Shown here in pieces: positions 35,105 through 48,342 of a stretch of DNA of 64,000 nt. The position numbers and the translations under genes are program-made. The DNA comes from Candolleomyces eurysporus (taxonomy: Eukaryota; Basidiomycota; Agaricomycetes; Agaricales; Psathyrellaceae): NCBI GenBank assembly GCA_027579435.1, contig JANBPK010000806.1, positions 519,194 to 583,193 of the forward strand, written 5' to 3'. The notes beneath the pieces were generated by a model. The model saw only the letters and a program-made list of their open reading frames with translations, was not told the DNA's origin and searched no databases. Position 1 is the first letter of the stretch. The number at the start of each line of letters is the position of its first letter.

Positions 35105-36089
35105 NACCTCCTTCCGAATTTGACAGGGATGCCGTGGCCTGAGATCGAGTTGGCTGAAGGGCGTGCGGGGGTTGGGGCCGAGCTGTCGTTGTGTCCTGGT
35201 TGATGGAAGCGTCGTCAGTTTTACTCGTGTCATTGCGGTCAACGAGTTCAATTTCAGATGTAGAATTGCGACCGGCTGCATGTCTTCTGTGGGGTCCTCC
35301 TTGATTGCTTTCCGTCGATTGGACGTTCTCTCCAGCGAGCCCACTCTGAACGAGCAGCTCCGGAGTCGCAGAGTGTGTGTTAGACCGCTTGCGCTTGAGA
35401 TTTCCGATCCAAGCTCGAAGCCAGCAATCCCAGAGGACCGTTATGGTCCCTGCAATGGCAATAAGCACTGGAAAGTACCAAAGGGCGTTATAGCACAACC
35501 CTGCGCATGCACCGAACACGACAGGGAGCCTGGTCAGCTTGTCGGTGATTGCCTTTCTCGCGAGTTGGACTGCAGCCAGCGCGATAAGCCCGACAGTGGA
35601 CGCGTTAAGTCCAGAGAGGAGGGCATAAACGGGGTCTGGGAGTACGTTGTTGATGCGTTGAACACCGAGTGATAGGCCGAACATGGCCAATGAAGCTGGG
35701 AGGGACCACAGGAGAAATATGACCGTCGCAGGAATGATTCCTGCTCTTATCTGAGCAATGTTGAAGAGCATCTTGGTTGAGCCGGGTCCGGGAAGAGCTC
35801 TTGATACTACGCGAGCTTGAATGAGTATAGGCCTGAGGACGACGACCACGAAGACATACAGTTTGCTCGTCAATCCATGGGGTCCGTCAACGAAATGACA
35901 ATGGAATATCTGGAAATGGACTGGTAGGCCACCAAAACCGATGAATCCAAGGTCGTATGTGCGACTCCAAACATCGCATAGGCGAGCACCTAGACTAGTG
36001 GTGTTGACTTGGTAGGCTTCCTTAGGTGCGCTGTCATCGTCCCCTTTGGGCTTGCGCAGGACGGAGTGAACGAGGGCCGTCAGCAACAT
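35105..36089 (-). pseudogene. truncated CHR copy alpha'
   Basis: Matches the first 60% of the alpha gene. Against alpha it has lost about 10 bp after FVDG, about 18 bp ahead of the intron acceptor, and one C in a run near 35167, so the frame is broken several times. It ends at the GHGIPVKFG segment, where it abuts beta' with an N at 35105. The 5' flank retains about 35 bp of alpha-like sequence upstream of the ATG. Confidence 0.85.
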
Positions 36090-36411
36090 GGGGGTGCTCT
36101 GGCTCGATTTCGGAAGGTGAGAATATACGTCAGCGTGTATCCATTAGGATATGACCCACNAAGGGGGTTGCATGTAGGCAGCTGGACAAAGATTTGGAGA
36201 AGGTAAGGGTTCTGTGCACGTCCTTGCTGTCAGTAGATATAGCCCTACATTTTTTTGATCAATTCTACTCTAGACACAGTATAACAGTGGTACTGAGCAG
36301 GTGTTAGGGGCCAAATTGCATAATTACATTGCGTGATTCTATTTTTGGGTCGGTTTGGGCAGAAAAGGTCCTCACTCTTTGACCTCTTCCACTCACCACC
36401 CACCACCCACC
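36090..36411. other. intergenic region, no gene seen
   Basis: Short promoter region of the Crinkler-like gene. It includes the N at 36160 and a CCACC-rich run directly before its ATG. Confidence 0.45.
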
Positions 36412-39074
36412 ATGGCTATATCCACGTCCGACCCCTTGACAATCTGGTACATGGTCCTGGGTCCCAATGGGGTGATTCTCGGAGACGCATCCTACATCTG
36501 TCTTGAACATACCGACGACATTTTCGCTTTCAAGGAACTCCTACGAGAAAAATTCCCCAACCTCCGCCTACCAAGTGTTTGGATAAAGAGAGTCCCCGGT
36601 CTCCAGATCAGTCATGGCCTCTCTCAACTTCAACTTCAAGAAAAAGTCTCAAAATTATACCAACGCCATGGACTTCAAACGTTGGCCGCTTTCAACAAGA
36701 TAGCTGATTTGGGGATCAAGGAGGATGATATACTCTTCGTCGATGTCGGATCTTGTTTTTTACCTAAATCCCAGCGTAAGTGTTATCTTTCTGACACCAT
36801 ATCCTTGTTGACACTTCTACAAGCCTCCGAAGCGCATCATCTCAATCCCATACCCCCACATTACCGCCACCTGGTCATGAAAGCACATCGACAAGGCACG
36901 GTCACTAAAGAGGACCTGAAACTCAGCAATGTCATCGAAGAGCGGAAACCGAACCCCATTATTCAAGCCATCGAGAAGCAGCTCAATAGCCCCCGTAATG
37001 TTGATTGTGATAAAGAGCTCAGGGTTATCAATACAAGTCCGTTCTTTGTCTCTCAATGCAGTTTTGTTCATTGTTGAAACGAGTTCAAAGTGAAGGCGCT
37101 TCTCGTTAAGACACAGATATTTTCAACCAACAATGCCGGTTCAAACGACAACGCCTCGCCTTCTTCGAACGACAACGCCTCACCTGCTTCGAACGATAAC
37201 GCCCCGCCCGCTTCAAACGACATCACTATGTCAAATCCCGAAGTTGACAATGATGGATACACCTGCAGCCCTGCAGAGCTCCTCCATATGGAAACTGTCT
37301 TCGTCACCAACTATTGTGCAACATCAGGAAAGGCATCAAATTCATCTGTAAAGGTCTGCTATAACGAAATCTATGCCAATGCCGCAATATTCTATCCATT
37401 TGCATTTGCCTTAAGGGCGCACCCTAGTTTCACCTTCCAATTGTGAGTACCCTGTCTTTCCGACCTCCAGGTTCCATTGATTAATGCGCTTTATTAGTTC
37501 TAGATACAATTGGCCAATCAATATCTTCATTGAAGTTGGCCAACAAATCTACTCTTATAATCCTAGAAGCGATTTTCTGTTCCAACATGGGGGCTCAATC
37601 CGGTTCATGGCGGAAGTCCAATCGTTGTCATCCGGGGTCGATCAAAACTGCATGTTGCTTCAAGCAGCATGCTTTGTTAAATTTGCAAACAACCACTTCA
37701 AGAAGTATATGGAGAAGAAAAATTTCTTCCTGGTTGCAGCATACATAAAGGAAACAGGATACGCAGAACGACACATTGTTTTTCAGGAGAACGACCCTGA
37801 CCAAGTGCGTGGTGTACCTTCACCAAAGATAAACTCTAACTTGTCCTAGGTCAAATACTCCACACCAAGAGTGTTCAATCTCAACGTAAGGGAAGGGCTT
37901 GTTGAATTCCTCCGCGAACTGTATAATCTTGCATCAAGGGCGGCAGCAACAGAATTTAGGGTGGATTTGGAGGACTCACTGGCCCAGGTGGACCAACTAG
38001 CAATCGAATCCCAACAGTCTGCGAAGGATTCCAATATCAATGCTTGGACAATCATCAAACCTGGCGCCCGCAACGAGCGGCATGGGGGATTTGTCATGCA
38101 ACCGCTGTCCTCTCAGCGACTGAGAACCCAAGGTGGTGAGGATGAATGTGTTGGGCAGATCAAAGCGGAGGGGTTAGAGGTCGTGCCCCGAGTTGTTCAA
38201 GACAACTCGGGTAGTGATGTATGGCAATTGATACAGGTATGGTGAAATTCCTTAGTTCCCTTGGACACTATCTCAAAATCTTGTGCAGCCTCTGCCATCA
38301 AATATTTGGATTGTGTACGCACATTCAGATGTTCTGAAATCAAAACCCCTAATTGCAAAACGAGTTTCCAGTTCTTTGTCGCACGAGCTCGAAATTCTGC
38401 AATACCTACATGCCAAGCCTTCGCCATCCCCATACATCATCCCCCTCACTAGCCATTTCGCTGTTGGCACTGCGAAGTATCTCATCTTCCCAAAAATGCA
38501 TCGTGTTGATGAAAATTCGCTGCGCAATAGTAGGATCAAGCATCCTTGTCAAAGCCTTGTCAAGGGTGTCGCCTACCTTCACGCAAACAGAGTCGCTCAC
38601 CTGGATCTTAAGCTGGACAACCTGGTCTACAATACCGCCGGGCAGCTGAAGATCATTGACTTTGGCATTGCAGTGCTAGTTCAAGATGAGGAGGAGAAGA
38701 TTGAAGGCTACCGCGGTACTCCCGGTTGGACAGCGCCCGAGATTGGTCATGAAGATGGCCCAAAGCAAAGCTATAGTGCTATCAAGGCTGACCGGTGGGC
38801 CTGTGGTCGCCTTCTCGATGTGTTCCTCACATTCGAACCTACAATCAGTTTCTTATTGCTTGCTAGGCAGCTGAGGGCAGATAAGCCTAATAAGCGGCCG
38901 TCGCTTGTTCATTGGTGTGGGGCAAAGGAGATGGAACTGGTGGAACTGACCAGGGCAATCACAGATCATCAGCAAAGAAATGTTGACGATCACCATGATC
39001 TGACCCCACCTGCAAAGAAGGCGAAGATGGCACAGGCCGTTCCGGTTGATGCGCAACAGAGTGTAGCATTGTAG
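36412..39074 (+). CDS. Crinkler-like protein with nuclease-like middle and protein kinase C-terminus
   Basis: About six exons from ATG 36412. The N-terminus (LTIWYMVLGPNG, then FKELLREKFPNLRLPSVW) has the ubiquitin-like Crinkler header pattern with no secretion signal. A repeat linker and then a region with SDFLFQHGG...AEVQS follow, compatible with a PD-(D/E)xK-type nuclease core though not proven. The C-terminal 250 aa are a protein kinase: HLDLKLDN catalytic loop, DFG in IIDFGIAVL, GTPGWTAPE, and a final basic PPAKKAKM that may be a nuclear signal. The glycine-rich loop is degenerate. The joins near 36774-36826 and 37025-37090 are uncertain. Crinkler proteins act inside host or rival cells or within fungal conflict; the role here is inferred. 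Confidence 0.7.
37140..37223 (+). repeat. 24-bp minisatellite inside the Crinkler-like gene
   Basis: About three and a half copies of a 24-bp unit (AACGACAACGCCTC plus C/T-rich remainder) encode repeated SNDNASP-type octapeptides in the linker between the header and the middle domain. Confidence 0.75.
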
Positions 39075-39453
39075 ATGGTTGGTTTAACCCTGCAACCAAC
39101 TCACTTCCCTCCAGTCTTATTCTCTGTTTTCTCCTTTCCTCTCTCCTCTCTTCATGTCAACTGTCATGTTCCTCATTCCCCTCTATGCCCAATCTATAGC
39201 TTCAACTTGAGGTTGACAGAATGATGGGAACCGGTACCGACTTGACAAGGAGCGTTCAAGGGTCGCACACGCGTCGATTAAGGTACCTTTCAGTATAACC
39301 AATCATTAGTCGTAGATTTGGAATACAAAAACCTATTGGATGCCTATCATAAATCGTACGTGAATACAATTTCTGTAAATTTTTATGCAAATCCAACGCG
39401 ACGCCTCAACGACTACCGCTCTGTAAATTGAAAGCAGTTTCCTTCTGTCAGCC
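39075..39453. other. intergenic region with duplicated CHR 3' flank
   Basis: From about 39196 the sequence repeats 33373-33634, the 3' flank of CHR beta'. The first 120 bp are T/C-rich 3' flank of the Crinkler-like gene. Confidence 0.6.
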
Positions 39454-41156
39454 TTATGACCTGCCCACCGCTCCCCACCAGCCTATTCCTGCCACCCCCC
39501 CTNCCCAGTATGGCAGCAGGTGGAGGGACACCAAACCATTCCACTGCAGTAAAAGTAGCAGATGCGACGAGGAGCCACCATGGTTCTCTACCGAGACTCG
39601 ACCCTCTCGCCGATTCCTTCGTCAGGTATCCAATCTCCCACAAACGGTAAACAGCAGTGAAAACGAAGCCCACAGCAGCTGCGTTCACACCTCGCAGAAT
39701 GCTCACAACTTCCGGTCGCTTCCTAAGTGCCCTCCAGATGCTCTGGAATCCGACGCTAAGAAACAGCCCGGGGGTGAAGATTCCGATAAAAGCCAGAATC
39801 GCTCCAGGGAGTGTAGTGGCCACCGAGTGGTTCGTGGTCCCACTCAGAGTCGCCAATGCACCGAGGTACACTGCGAAATTGAAGTTGGGTCCTGGCATGG
39901 CTTGGATGATGGCAAGCCCGAGCAAGAAATCTCGAGAAGACACCCATCCTGGTTCTACAACATATTCTCGGAGGAGTGGGATAACGACAGGGCCACCACC
40001 GAAGATGATGGTACCCGCGAGGAACATGTTGTTGAACAATGCAAAGAGCAATGGAGGGGCGCGTAACGATCCTCGTAGGACCATGAGTGCTGTGAAGACC
40101 GCGAAAAAGAGGATGATGAGGGTGATTCCAATTTTGACGGGGATTCCATGGCCCGAAATTGAGTGCGGCGAAGGTCGAGGTGTTGGTGTCGAGGGTCTGG
40201 ATGTTCCGTCTGTATTTTCGACGGCTGGGGTGCCGGTGTCATCAGGGCGGCGATGCACGAGTTCGATGTCCTCAGAAACTGGACGACCAACCCGGGGGCG
40301 AAGATGGGGGCCGTCCGTGCTCGTGTGCTTAGAATCTGCCGAAGCCGATTCTGCATCCCGGGGGCCACTCTCTATGTGAGGAGTGGGCTCGACAGGATCC
40401 CTCTTTGCCCTCCTCTTCTGGACAAGCCTCGCAACAAGCCTTCGGACCCAACGATCCCAGAGGACAGTCACTACTCCGGCAATGATGATGAGCACTGGGA
40501 AATACCAAAGCGCATTGTAACACAACCCTGCGCCACCACCAAAGACAACCAATAACCTGGTCAGCTTGTCCGTGATGGCTTTTCTGGCGAGTTGGACTGC
40601 GGCAAGGGCAATGATCCCAACCGTGGCTGCATTGAGCCCAGACAGGAGGGCATAGACGGGATCGGGTAGGACGTCGTCAATCCGCTGGACTCCGAGAGCA
40701 AGCCCATACATAGTGATCGCCACCGGGAGGGACCAGAAGGCAAACACCAGCAGGGCAGGGATGAGCCCGGCGCGTATTTGTGCAATATTGAAAAGCATTT
40801 TGGTTGATGCAGGTCCCGGCAATGCCTGGCATACTGCGAAGACCTCTTGATACTGTAGTGAATAATCAGCACTCTAAATTGAAGCGGTGGAAAGAGAAAA
40901 GGTCCCAACGTACTGTCTGCTCGTCGATCCAGGGTACTTTGCCCGACCCATCTACAAATCTCTGGTGGAAAATCTGGAAATGAACGGGAGGACCTCCGAA
41001 GGCTGTGATTCCGAGGTCGTATGTCCGAGACAGGACGTCCCGTAAGCGCGCAGAGAGCTTGGAGGTATTCACTTGATAAGCTTCATCGGGCCCGTTGCTG
41101 TGGGGTTCGCCTTTCAACTTGACCAACGCCGAGTGCAGCAATGCAGAGAAGGACAT
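39454..41156 (-). CDS. chromate ion transporter family (CHR) protein, copy beta
   Basis: Two exons, 41156-40914 and 40852-39454, about 546 aa once the spurious N at 39503 is removed. The Met at 41156 gives SFSALLHSALVKLKGE, comparable to the alpha start. Both CHR domains are intact: GITAFGGPPVHFQIFH, MPGPASTKMLFNIAQIRAG, FGGGPVVIPLLREYVV, QAMPGPNFNFAVYLGA. The linker between them (ESGPRDAESASADSKHT) is present here but cut in beta'. With the N kept, the last 15 codons are misread; without it the end matches beta' (GWWGAVGRS). Divergent from QPRT. Confidence 0.85.
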
Positions 41157-41535
41157 CGTAGACGACCTGCTCTAGTCAGGTCTAGAGGGAATAAACCCAT
41201 ATCGCCATTGTCCACCACTTATAAAACTACCAGGATGGCGAATTGTTGGGAGGGATGGGGTGATTTATTCACGAAACATTCGCACGAACGTCAACCGCCA
41301 CATTCTGCTCACATCAGCTATATCGTGACATTGGATACTTACTGGTCATGAGCATTGGATAGTGAGCACCGAGAGTACACCCAAATCTCCTGACAGTTGA
41401 AGCTAAGAGCAGCAATGTGATGATCGCTGAGGCCGAGGAACGGCCCTCCGACCATCCGAAGATCCGTTGTTGAAGGTTGAGGAGTCATCATCCGACAAAA
41501 TCACGAACCGCGAAACATACCTTGGAATTACACCA
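41157..41535. other. divergent promoter region between CHR beta and QPRT
   Basis: 379 bp between two start codons facing away from each other. No coding frame is supported. Confidence 0.5.
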
Positions 41536-42696
<1,161 letters not shown>

Positions 42697-42739
42697 ACAA
42701 CTCTCTAGCTGATTCGGACTACCACCTACACGCTTCGGA

Positions 42740-44024
42740 TTAGGGGACCAAATTAAACAATTCTACTGCATTTCCACCTCTTACGCCATCTTTATCGGCG
42801 TTGGACCAGCCCTGAACGTCCTCGATTGCCTGTAGGTTCTCAACAACGCTCTTCCATTTCTCCGTGGAGGAAAGGGGAGGGAAGAAAGGATGATCTGTAC
42901 CAAAGAGCATCCGTTTGCTACCCAAAGACCTTTTTACGTCCAGAGGGGTCTGGGTCGCCGTTTCCTGAGCCCCTGTCTTGTATCGGGAAGACCGAGCGAC
43001 AGCTTCGCTTGCGAAGCCTAGTTCTTCGGGGCCGTATGCAACGGCGTCCAGATAGAGCTTGCCGATGTAGTAGCGAGCGTCATGTTCCAGCCGGGAGGCA
43101 ACCACAGGATCATGGACGATGCAAGAGGACAACCTTGAAGAAAGAGCCGTCAGAGCTCCCCCTGAGTGGGCTAGCAGAAGCTTGAGTGAGGGGAAGCGAT
43201 CAAGGACTCCGGCGAGAATGAGTCGTGTTATGGCCTTCCCATGAAGCTTCAGCATTCCAAGCCATATTCACAATGATAGAGCGGCTACGCACGGTAGTAG
43301 TTTCGAATGGGAATCCAAGGGCGAGGGGTAGGACGTGGCCATTATCTTTATCCCCCCNATGCTTTCGCGTCTACTCCGTAGTGCGGGTGCACGAAAACAA
43401 CCAAGCCAGCCTTCTCAATTGCGGACCACACCGGGTCAAGAGCTGGGTCGTCGAGACCCTTTCCAACACCACGGGTTCCCATTATCACACCCCGGAGGTG
43501 CGGAAGCTGGGAAACCTGGTTCACACTTGCGAGCACAGATTCCACCGACACGTTCGGTACTAGAGGAAGGAGGCCGAATCCATAAAGTCGCGGAATTTGG
43601 GCATTTGTGAGTTTGGGGGATGTGGAGCAGTACTCCTCGAGATCTTCGTTCAGCTCCAGGGCAAGTTTCTGGGCATCGGGCGGTGGTAGGAAGTCGAGCC
43701 ATGGGTTTGCGGTGCTCACGACCGTCACGTCGATATCATGCTTGTCCATAAACTTGAGCTTTTCTGTATCCAGCTCGATTGAGATATTGGCGCCCCTATA
43801 CGTGAAATGAGCTCACCATTGCGGTCCCAGTACTGTGGCCCTACGGGTCGTCCACCGCTGGGTTCGTTCTCGAGGATGAGGAGACGGTCCTCGGCCTTAC
43901 CCTCCGGGTTGGACAGGCTCTTGATTAGGGGGACGGACGAACGTGATCGGAGAAGCGCAGTGTACCGCGGCAGGTACACATGAGAGTGGACGTCAACCAA
44001 TAGCTTCAACTTGGTGCTGGCCAT
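42740..44024 (-). CDS. ACMSD-like amidohydrolase (aminocarboxymuconate-semialdehyde decarboxylase)
   Basis: At least three exons: 44024-43817, 43763-about 43320, and about 43270-42740. The Met at 44024 precedes the DVHSHVYLPRY metal-binding HxH. PVGPQYWDRNEKLKFMDKHD is rebuilt across a 54-nt intron; WLDFLPP, VVFVHPHYG, LLLAHSGGAL and LFGTDHPFFPP (the last metal Asp) follow in order. The enzyme removes CO2 from 2-amino-3-carboxymuconate semialdehyde, draining the precursor of quinolinate. Fungal relatives include 6-methylsalicylate decarboxylases, so substrate is inferred. The N at 43358 breaks the frame and must be dropped. Confidence 0.82.
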
Positions 44025-44469
44025 GATGGGAAGGAAAGGAAAGGTGGAGATGAGCGTGGACGCTGACCATGACTGACACCCTGCATTGAAAAGTAGGTGC
44101 ACGCGGTGTGTCTGATAGAAGCAATAGATTATAATCGATAAGCTCCTGGGTGGGTGTTCTTCAAATTGAATGTCGCTTCATTGACCGAGCAACGATATAT
44201 ACAGCGCGAGATAATACAACAAATGTCGTATGATGTGAAGGACAATCCGCATCGGAGGCGCGTTGGACGTAAGCATGGTCAGTCAACATAAGTATAGTTA
44301 GGGGTATGTCCAGGTGTACTAGTTGAAGTTAAAAGTAGTAAGAGCATTGTCCTATAGAAATAGCAAAACGCGTCCGAAATGTCCGCCAAACAAGGACCGG
44401 CGTGAGAACCCATTTAGGAACTACCAAAATCTGCTGAGAATGCGTCGAGGGGAGGATGCGCCCAAGGTT
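44025..44469. other. intergenic region, no gene seen
   Basis: 5' side of ACMSD and 3' side of the KNH-like gene 2; no supported feature. Confidence 0.45.
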
Positions 44470-45175
44470 TTAGGCAAAGAGGGCAGGGACGAGGCCCGCA
44501 AGAGCAGCGAGAGCAACAGGAGCAGCCATCGACATAGCACCGCTGTTGTTGTTTACGGTGTCGTCGGTTGGTTGAGCGCCGTTGGGCAGGGTGCCGGTCT
44601 GCGACGAACCACCTTGACTATTTCAAAGATAAGTCAGCGGTCAGAGAATACAAGAAAGAGTCTACGTACGTCCTCGTGCTGGAAGGAATGACGGTTGAGA
44701 GCTCGATCTCGAAAGAAGGAGACTGCGCGAGAATCGAGTTGATGTTGGTTGCCTCAGCGACCATTCTGAGCACATAGCCGGTGCCAGGCGAAGGCCAGCC
44801 GGCACTGGGGGGGTTGAGAGTGGTGTTCCCGAGCGATCCATCGACGAGAGCAGCGAGAACTTGAGGAGCGGGCATCAGAGCCGTGTTCTGTTTAAAGGGG
44901 CGTCATTTGGTCAGCCATGCTGGCAGTGAGCAGAGGGTGCAGGACATACAGGGTTGGTAAGAACAACGGTGAAGTTCTCCCTGTCAGTGGCGACACGGGT
45001 CCAAGTCATGCTGGAAAGAAGCACTCTGTAAGAAACAAGGACACTTGTCGCAGTGGAGAGTGAGCACTCACCGCTGGGGACCCTGGTTGGTCCATCCTTC
45101 GCTCTCGTTAGGGGAGAGGAGGGTGTAGCCGAGGACGGTGGAGGCGCAGGCAAGGACAACAGCGGCGAAACGCAT
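44470..45175 (-). CDS. KNH/Kre9-like GPI-anchored wall protein 2
   Basis: Four exons from Met 45175 to TAA 44470-44472. A signal peptide (FAAVVLACASTVLG) precedes TLLSPNESEGWTNQGPQ and MTWTRVATDRENFTVVLTN, the same domain as the gene at 30518, with introns at equivalent places. The C-terminus has QGGSSQTGTLPNGAQ, a Ser/Asn patch and a hydrophobic end (AALAGLVPALFA), again a GPI pattern. The Thr/Ser stalk is shorter than in paralogue 1. Confidence 0.78.
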
Positions 45176-45231
45176 TTTGGCAGATAGAATGGGGGGGAAG
45201 GGAATGTACAACAAAGGAACGTGGATGTTGG

Positions 45232-45238
45232 CTTTATA
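45232..45238 (-). promoter_or_regulatory. TATA box of KNH-like gene 2
   Basis: TATAAAG on the minus strand, about 57 bp before the ATG at 45175. Confidence 0.5.
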
Positions 45239-46896
45239 GGTGAAGGAAAACCTGGAAATGAAAATAAGGCGACCGTCCCTGAGCGTTGGCTGCCATCAAA
45301 CTCGGTCCTTTTTAGTATTTATAGAACACAGGTCCAGCCAGCTGGCTGCCACTGCCAGTGTATCGCTTCTTACCTCTGGCTGAGGGCCTGAAACACAGGA
45401 TATACCAAGCTGTGTCAAACCCAGAGCCGTTTGTGACTCGAAAAAGTATGCTCCATGGTGAATACCACCTAGACCAGCGGGAAGCCGTGCGGCGCGTGGC
45501 TTACGCGAGGCCAAATAAACAGTGGGCGCTCAGCGCTGAGCACGGTGGTCATTTGGACCCGAAAATGTTATCTCGTTTTTGCGCTCCCCGTGCTCATCGA
45601 GCCATTCCACTCATGAATTATCTGTCACTGAATCTCCCAGGTAACAAATGACACTTGTAGTCCTGGGACAAATTAATAGTGACGGAGTTAGCAGAGAACG
45701 TCCATTTTCTAGAGTCCGATCCCGACATAGCCAAAGTCTCCGGGGCAGTACAGTTTCATCGAATCATTCCTCCATGTGGAAATGAGACGGCTGCCGAAAA
45801 GTGCATGCTTGAACTAAAAAGGAACGGGATTTGCCTCGGTGTACATTGAGTGGGCTGCTTCTTTGATTGATTCATGGATGTGCGCACTCATGATCATATA
45901 CTAGGAGGTCCTATCAAGGTACTACGTGGCGTTAGCATCCACCTACAACCCCCCTAACAGTTCACACCGTACAGAAACATGGTCTCAGAGTCGGTCGTTT
46001 GCGAGAAGTTCGGGTTAGATTTTATTGCTGCTGAAAATCTCAGCGTCGAGCCAATCATTAATGACTTCTGGTAACGTGTGTATTCCGAGGGCCTAACCCA
46101 TTGAATTTACGCTTCAAATCCAGAGTACTATGGAAGGGCACAGAATGCTGGTTCAACGCCTTCCAAGATGACAGGTTATACGAATACCTGCGGGTGGTCA
46201 GTTCCAAGAAGTTACCGCGCAATCTGAGGTCTGACCTTGGTTTGCTCAGGACAAGGAACGCACGGAAGCGCAAGCCAAAAAAGAAACCTATGTGCTGTTG
46301 CGATTTATTTCTCTGATGCTCACCACCGAGGGGGCTGGGAAAGGGAGAGGTTGGAAAGGTAAGTCAACGCTCCAACGACAGCGTAGGTGCTCGCCAAGAC
46401 TTTGGTAAACTGATAGCAGCTGAATGACATGCAAGGCGAGGCCGCACCAGAAGCTAGGAGACAGAAAAGCGGAAANTGTTTTGGATAAATCTCGTATGCA
46501 CTGAGCCAGAGCACTAGCAGAAAGGACATGGTCGGCGGTTACTTGATGCCATACTCAGAGTGGTAGGTCCATATTTCCGGCGGTCAATTATCACTAGAAG
46601 GTTGACTCTTACATATCCATCTCAACAGGCTGATCTAGCCAATCAAGCTCGTTACGTGGATTGCACTCGAGACAGAGAAGGGTTTTTATCGGCGGTATGG
46701 CTTCGGGCCAGTTGACGAAATCATTACAGATTCTGCGGATGAGGCAAACCCACTGGTCCTTTGCTTGGTGAGTCGGCTTTTTGCTTGGAAAATGGAAACT
46801 TACGGTGATCCCGATGGTTCGTGAGCCGAAGAATCGCTGAGCTCATTATCAAATATCCGGAACGTGCTATTTGGTAATTACGCACGACATACATGG
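45239..46896. other. gene-poor stretch with possible decayed acetyltransferase gene
   Basis: No complete gene is supported over 1.6 kb. On the plus strand, about 46639-46771 reads TWIALETEKGFYRRYGFGPV and DEIITDSADEANPLVLCL, which resembles the last strands of a GNAT acetyltransferase and is preceded by an acceptor-like CTCAACAG. Upstream pieces (for example VHFLESDPDIAKVSGAVQFH at about 45700) lack starts and connecting frames. This looks like a relic, or a gene whose exons I cannot join. An N lies at 46476. Confidence 0.35.
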
Positions 46897-48184
46897 TTAT
46901 ACCGCGGTGGCAGGAAACCTTCTAAGCATGCTTTCTGCATCCATCCACAAGTCTTTTTGTTTCCACACGTGGACAACGATTGAGATTATCATCCAGCATG
47001 CTTCCATAGACATTGAGTCCAGCATATCCGACGAAGCAGATGTTGAGGGAGCAAGCTTGCGTTCGATCCGACGTTTGAGAAGAGCCATGCAAGCCCGGGC
47101 TAGATTACGAAGAAGGTTCATATCATCGGCACTGACATGGTCATCAATCCTGGACAGTAAGGCGAATATCCAGCGGGCATGGGAGCCTCGTGGAGGGAAA
47201 ATATCTTGACCCTTTTCAAGGTGGTTGTTTATCCAATGGGTAAAATACATCAATAGATGGAGGGCAGTGGGCTGATGTAACGTCAGTGGGATATAATCGT
47301 GTTAATAGGCCAGCGACTTACCTCGTCTATCAGCTTGATGAGCTTGGTGGTGGGTTCTCGAGGAGTAAAGCTCGGTGGGTCTGAATTAGTAGCATCGTCC
47401 AGGCTGGTGTCAGGATCTGAAGGCGCCGGTGTACCCGACGGCGTTGGAAGGAGCTCGGTGGGGTCAAGTCGCAGAACCTCTTCCACCTCTCCTTCATCGT
47501 TCAATAAGGAGGATTCATAGATTATAACTTCGGCTGCCTCCTCTTGTTCAGGTTCGTCGGCCCATCCTCTCATCCCTAGCTGATTCTTTCCTTGTCTCTT
47601 CTGTTTCTTCTTGGACGTTTTTGTGATGTTCCACTCTGATTCTGGCTTACCCTCAAGGAATGCCCACCATAGATCGCGTTCCCTTTTATCTGGCATGGAG
47701 CCTCGACTGGTGTCATGAGTCCAACCAACATAATTCGTCGGTTGGCTCAGGTTCTGTAGTACCCAAGTCAGGAGAGGATAAATGGGGTATATCAATTTCC
47801 GCTCACCGCTCTAAAATGGCTGAATCTTCTCTCAAGGAGTGCACACCATTCATCGGTGGGAAGAGCAGGGTGTGGAGAGCGGCTTGAACTACTCGAGTAT
47901 GGTATTTGTGGTATTGCAGGCTCTGGGGCGGCGTAAGGGTTGCTCACACGCGTGAAATCGGGCAACCGGCGGGCATCGCGCCTAAAAGATTGTCAAGAGA
48001 GCAGTGTAAAGACCAAGGTAATGACATACCGTACGGTGAAGAGGTACTGTAATCCGTCCATAGGTTCGCCATCAAAGTCAGCAGGTAAATCGGCCACGGG
48101 AAGTGTCTGCTTCCCAAAAGCCATTTCTTCACTATCAGAGCCTTCATCATGGGTGTCTCTTTTCCGTTTCGACGCGGGTGGCAT
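46897..48184 (-). CDS. Gemin2/Brr1-like snRNP assembly factor
   Basis: About four exons from Met 48184 to TAA 46897-46899. The basic start PPASKRKRDTHDEG is followed by LPADFDGEPMDGLQYLFTVR. Further on are DLWWAFLEGKPESEWN, an acidic linker (ADEPEQEEAAEVI), and a helical C-terminal domain with GSHARWIFALLSRIDDH and LLRNLARACMALLKRRIE. The order fits SIP1/Gemin2 proteins, which hold Sm proteins during spliceosomal snRNP assembly. The spread of WW-like and RWxxALL segments is the main support. It shares a 158-bp divergent promoter with the next gene. Confidence 0.62.
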
Positions 48185-48342
48185 AGTTGGTGATGATGAT
48201 GGTTTGGTTAAAGAAAGCGAACGCCAGTAGTGCCGTTCAAACTCGCAGACCATCAAATCAAAAGTTTTAGACCCCGCTCCCTCGGCGCCTCTTCTCATCG
48301 ACAACCTCTGATCGCCCCTACTCCCTCCTATTCACCCTCACC

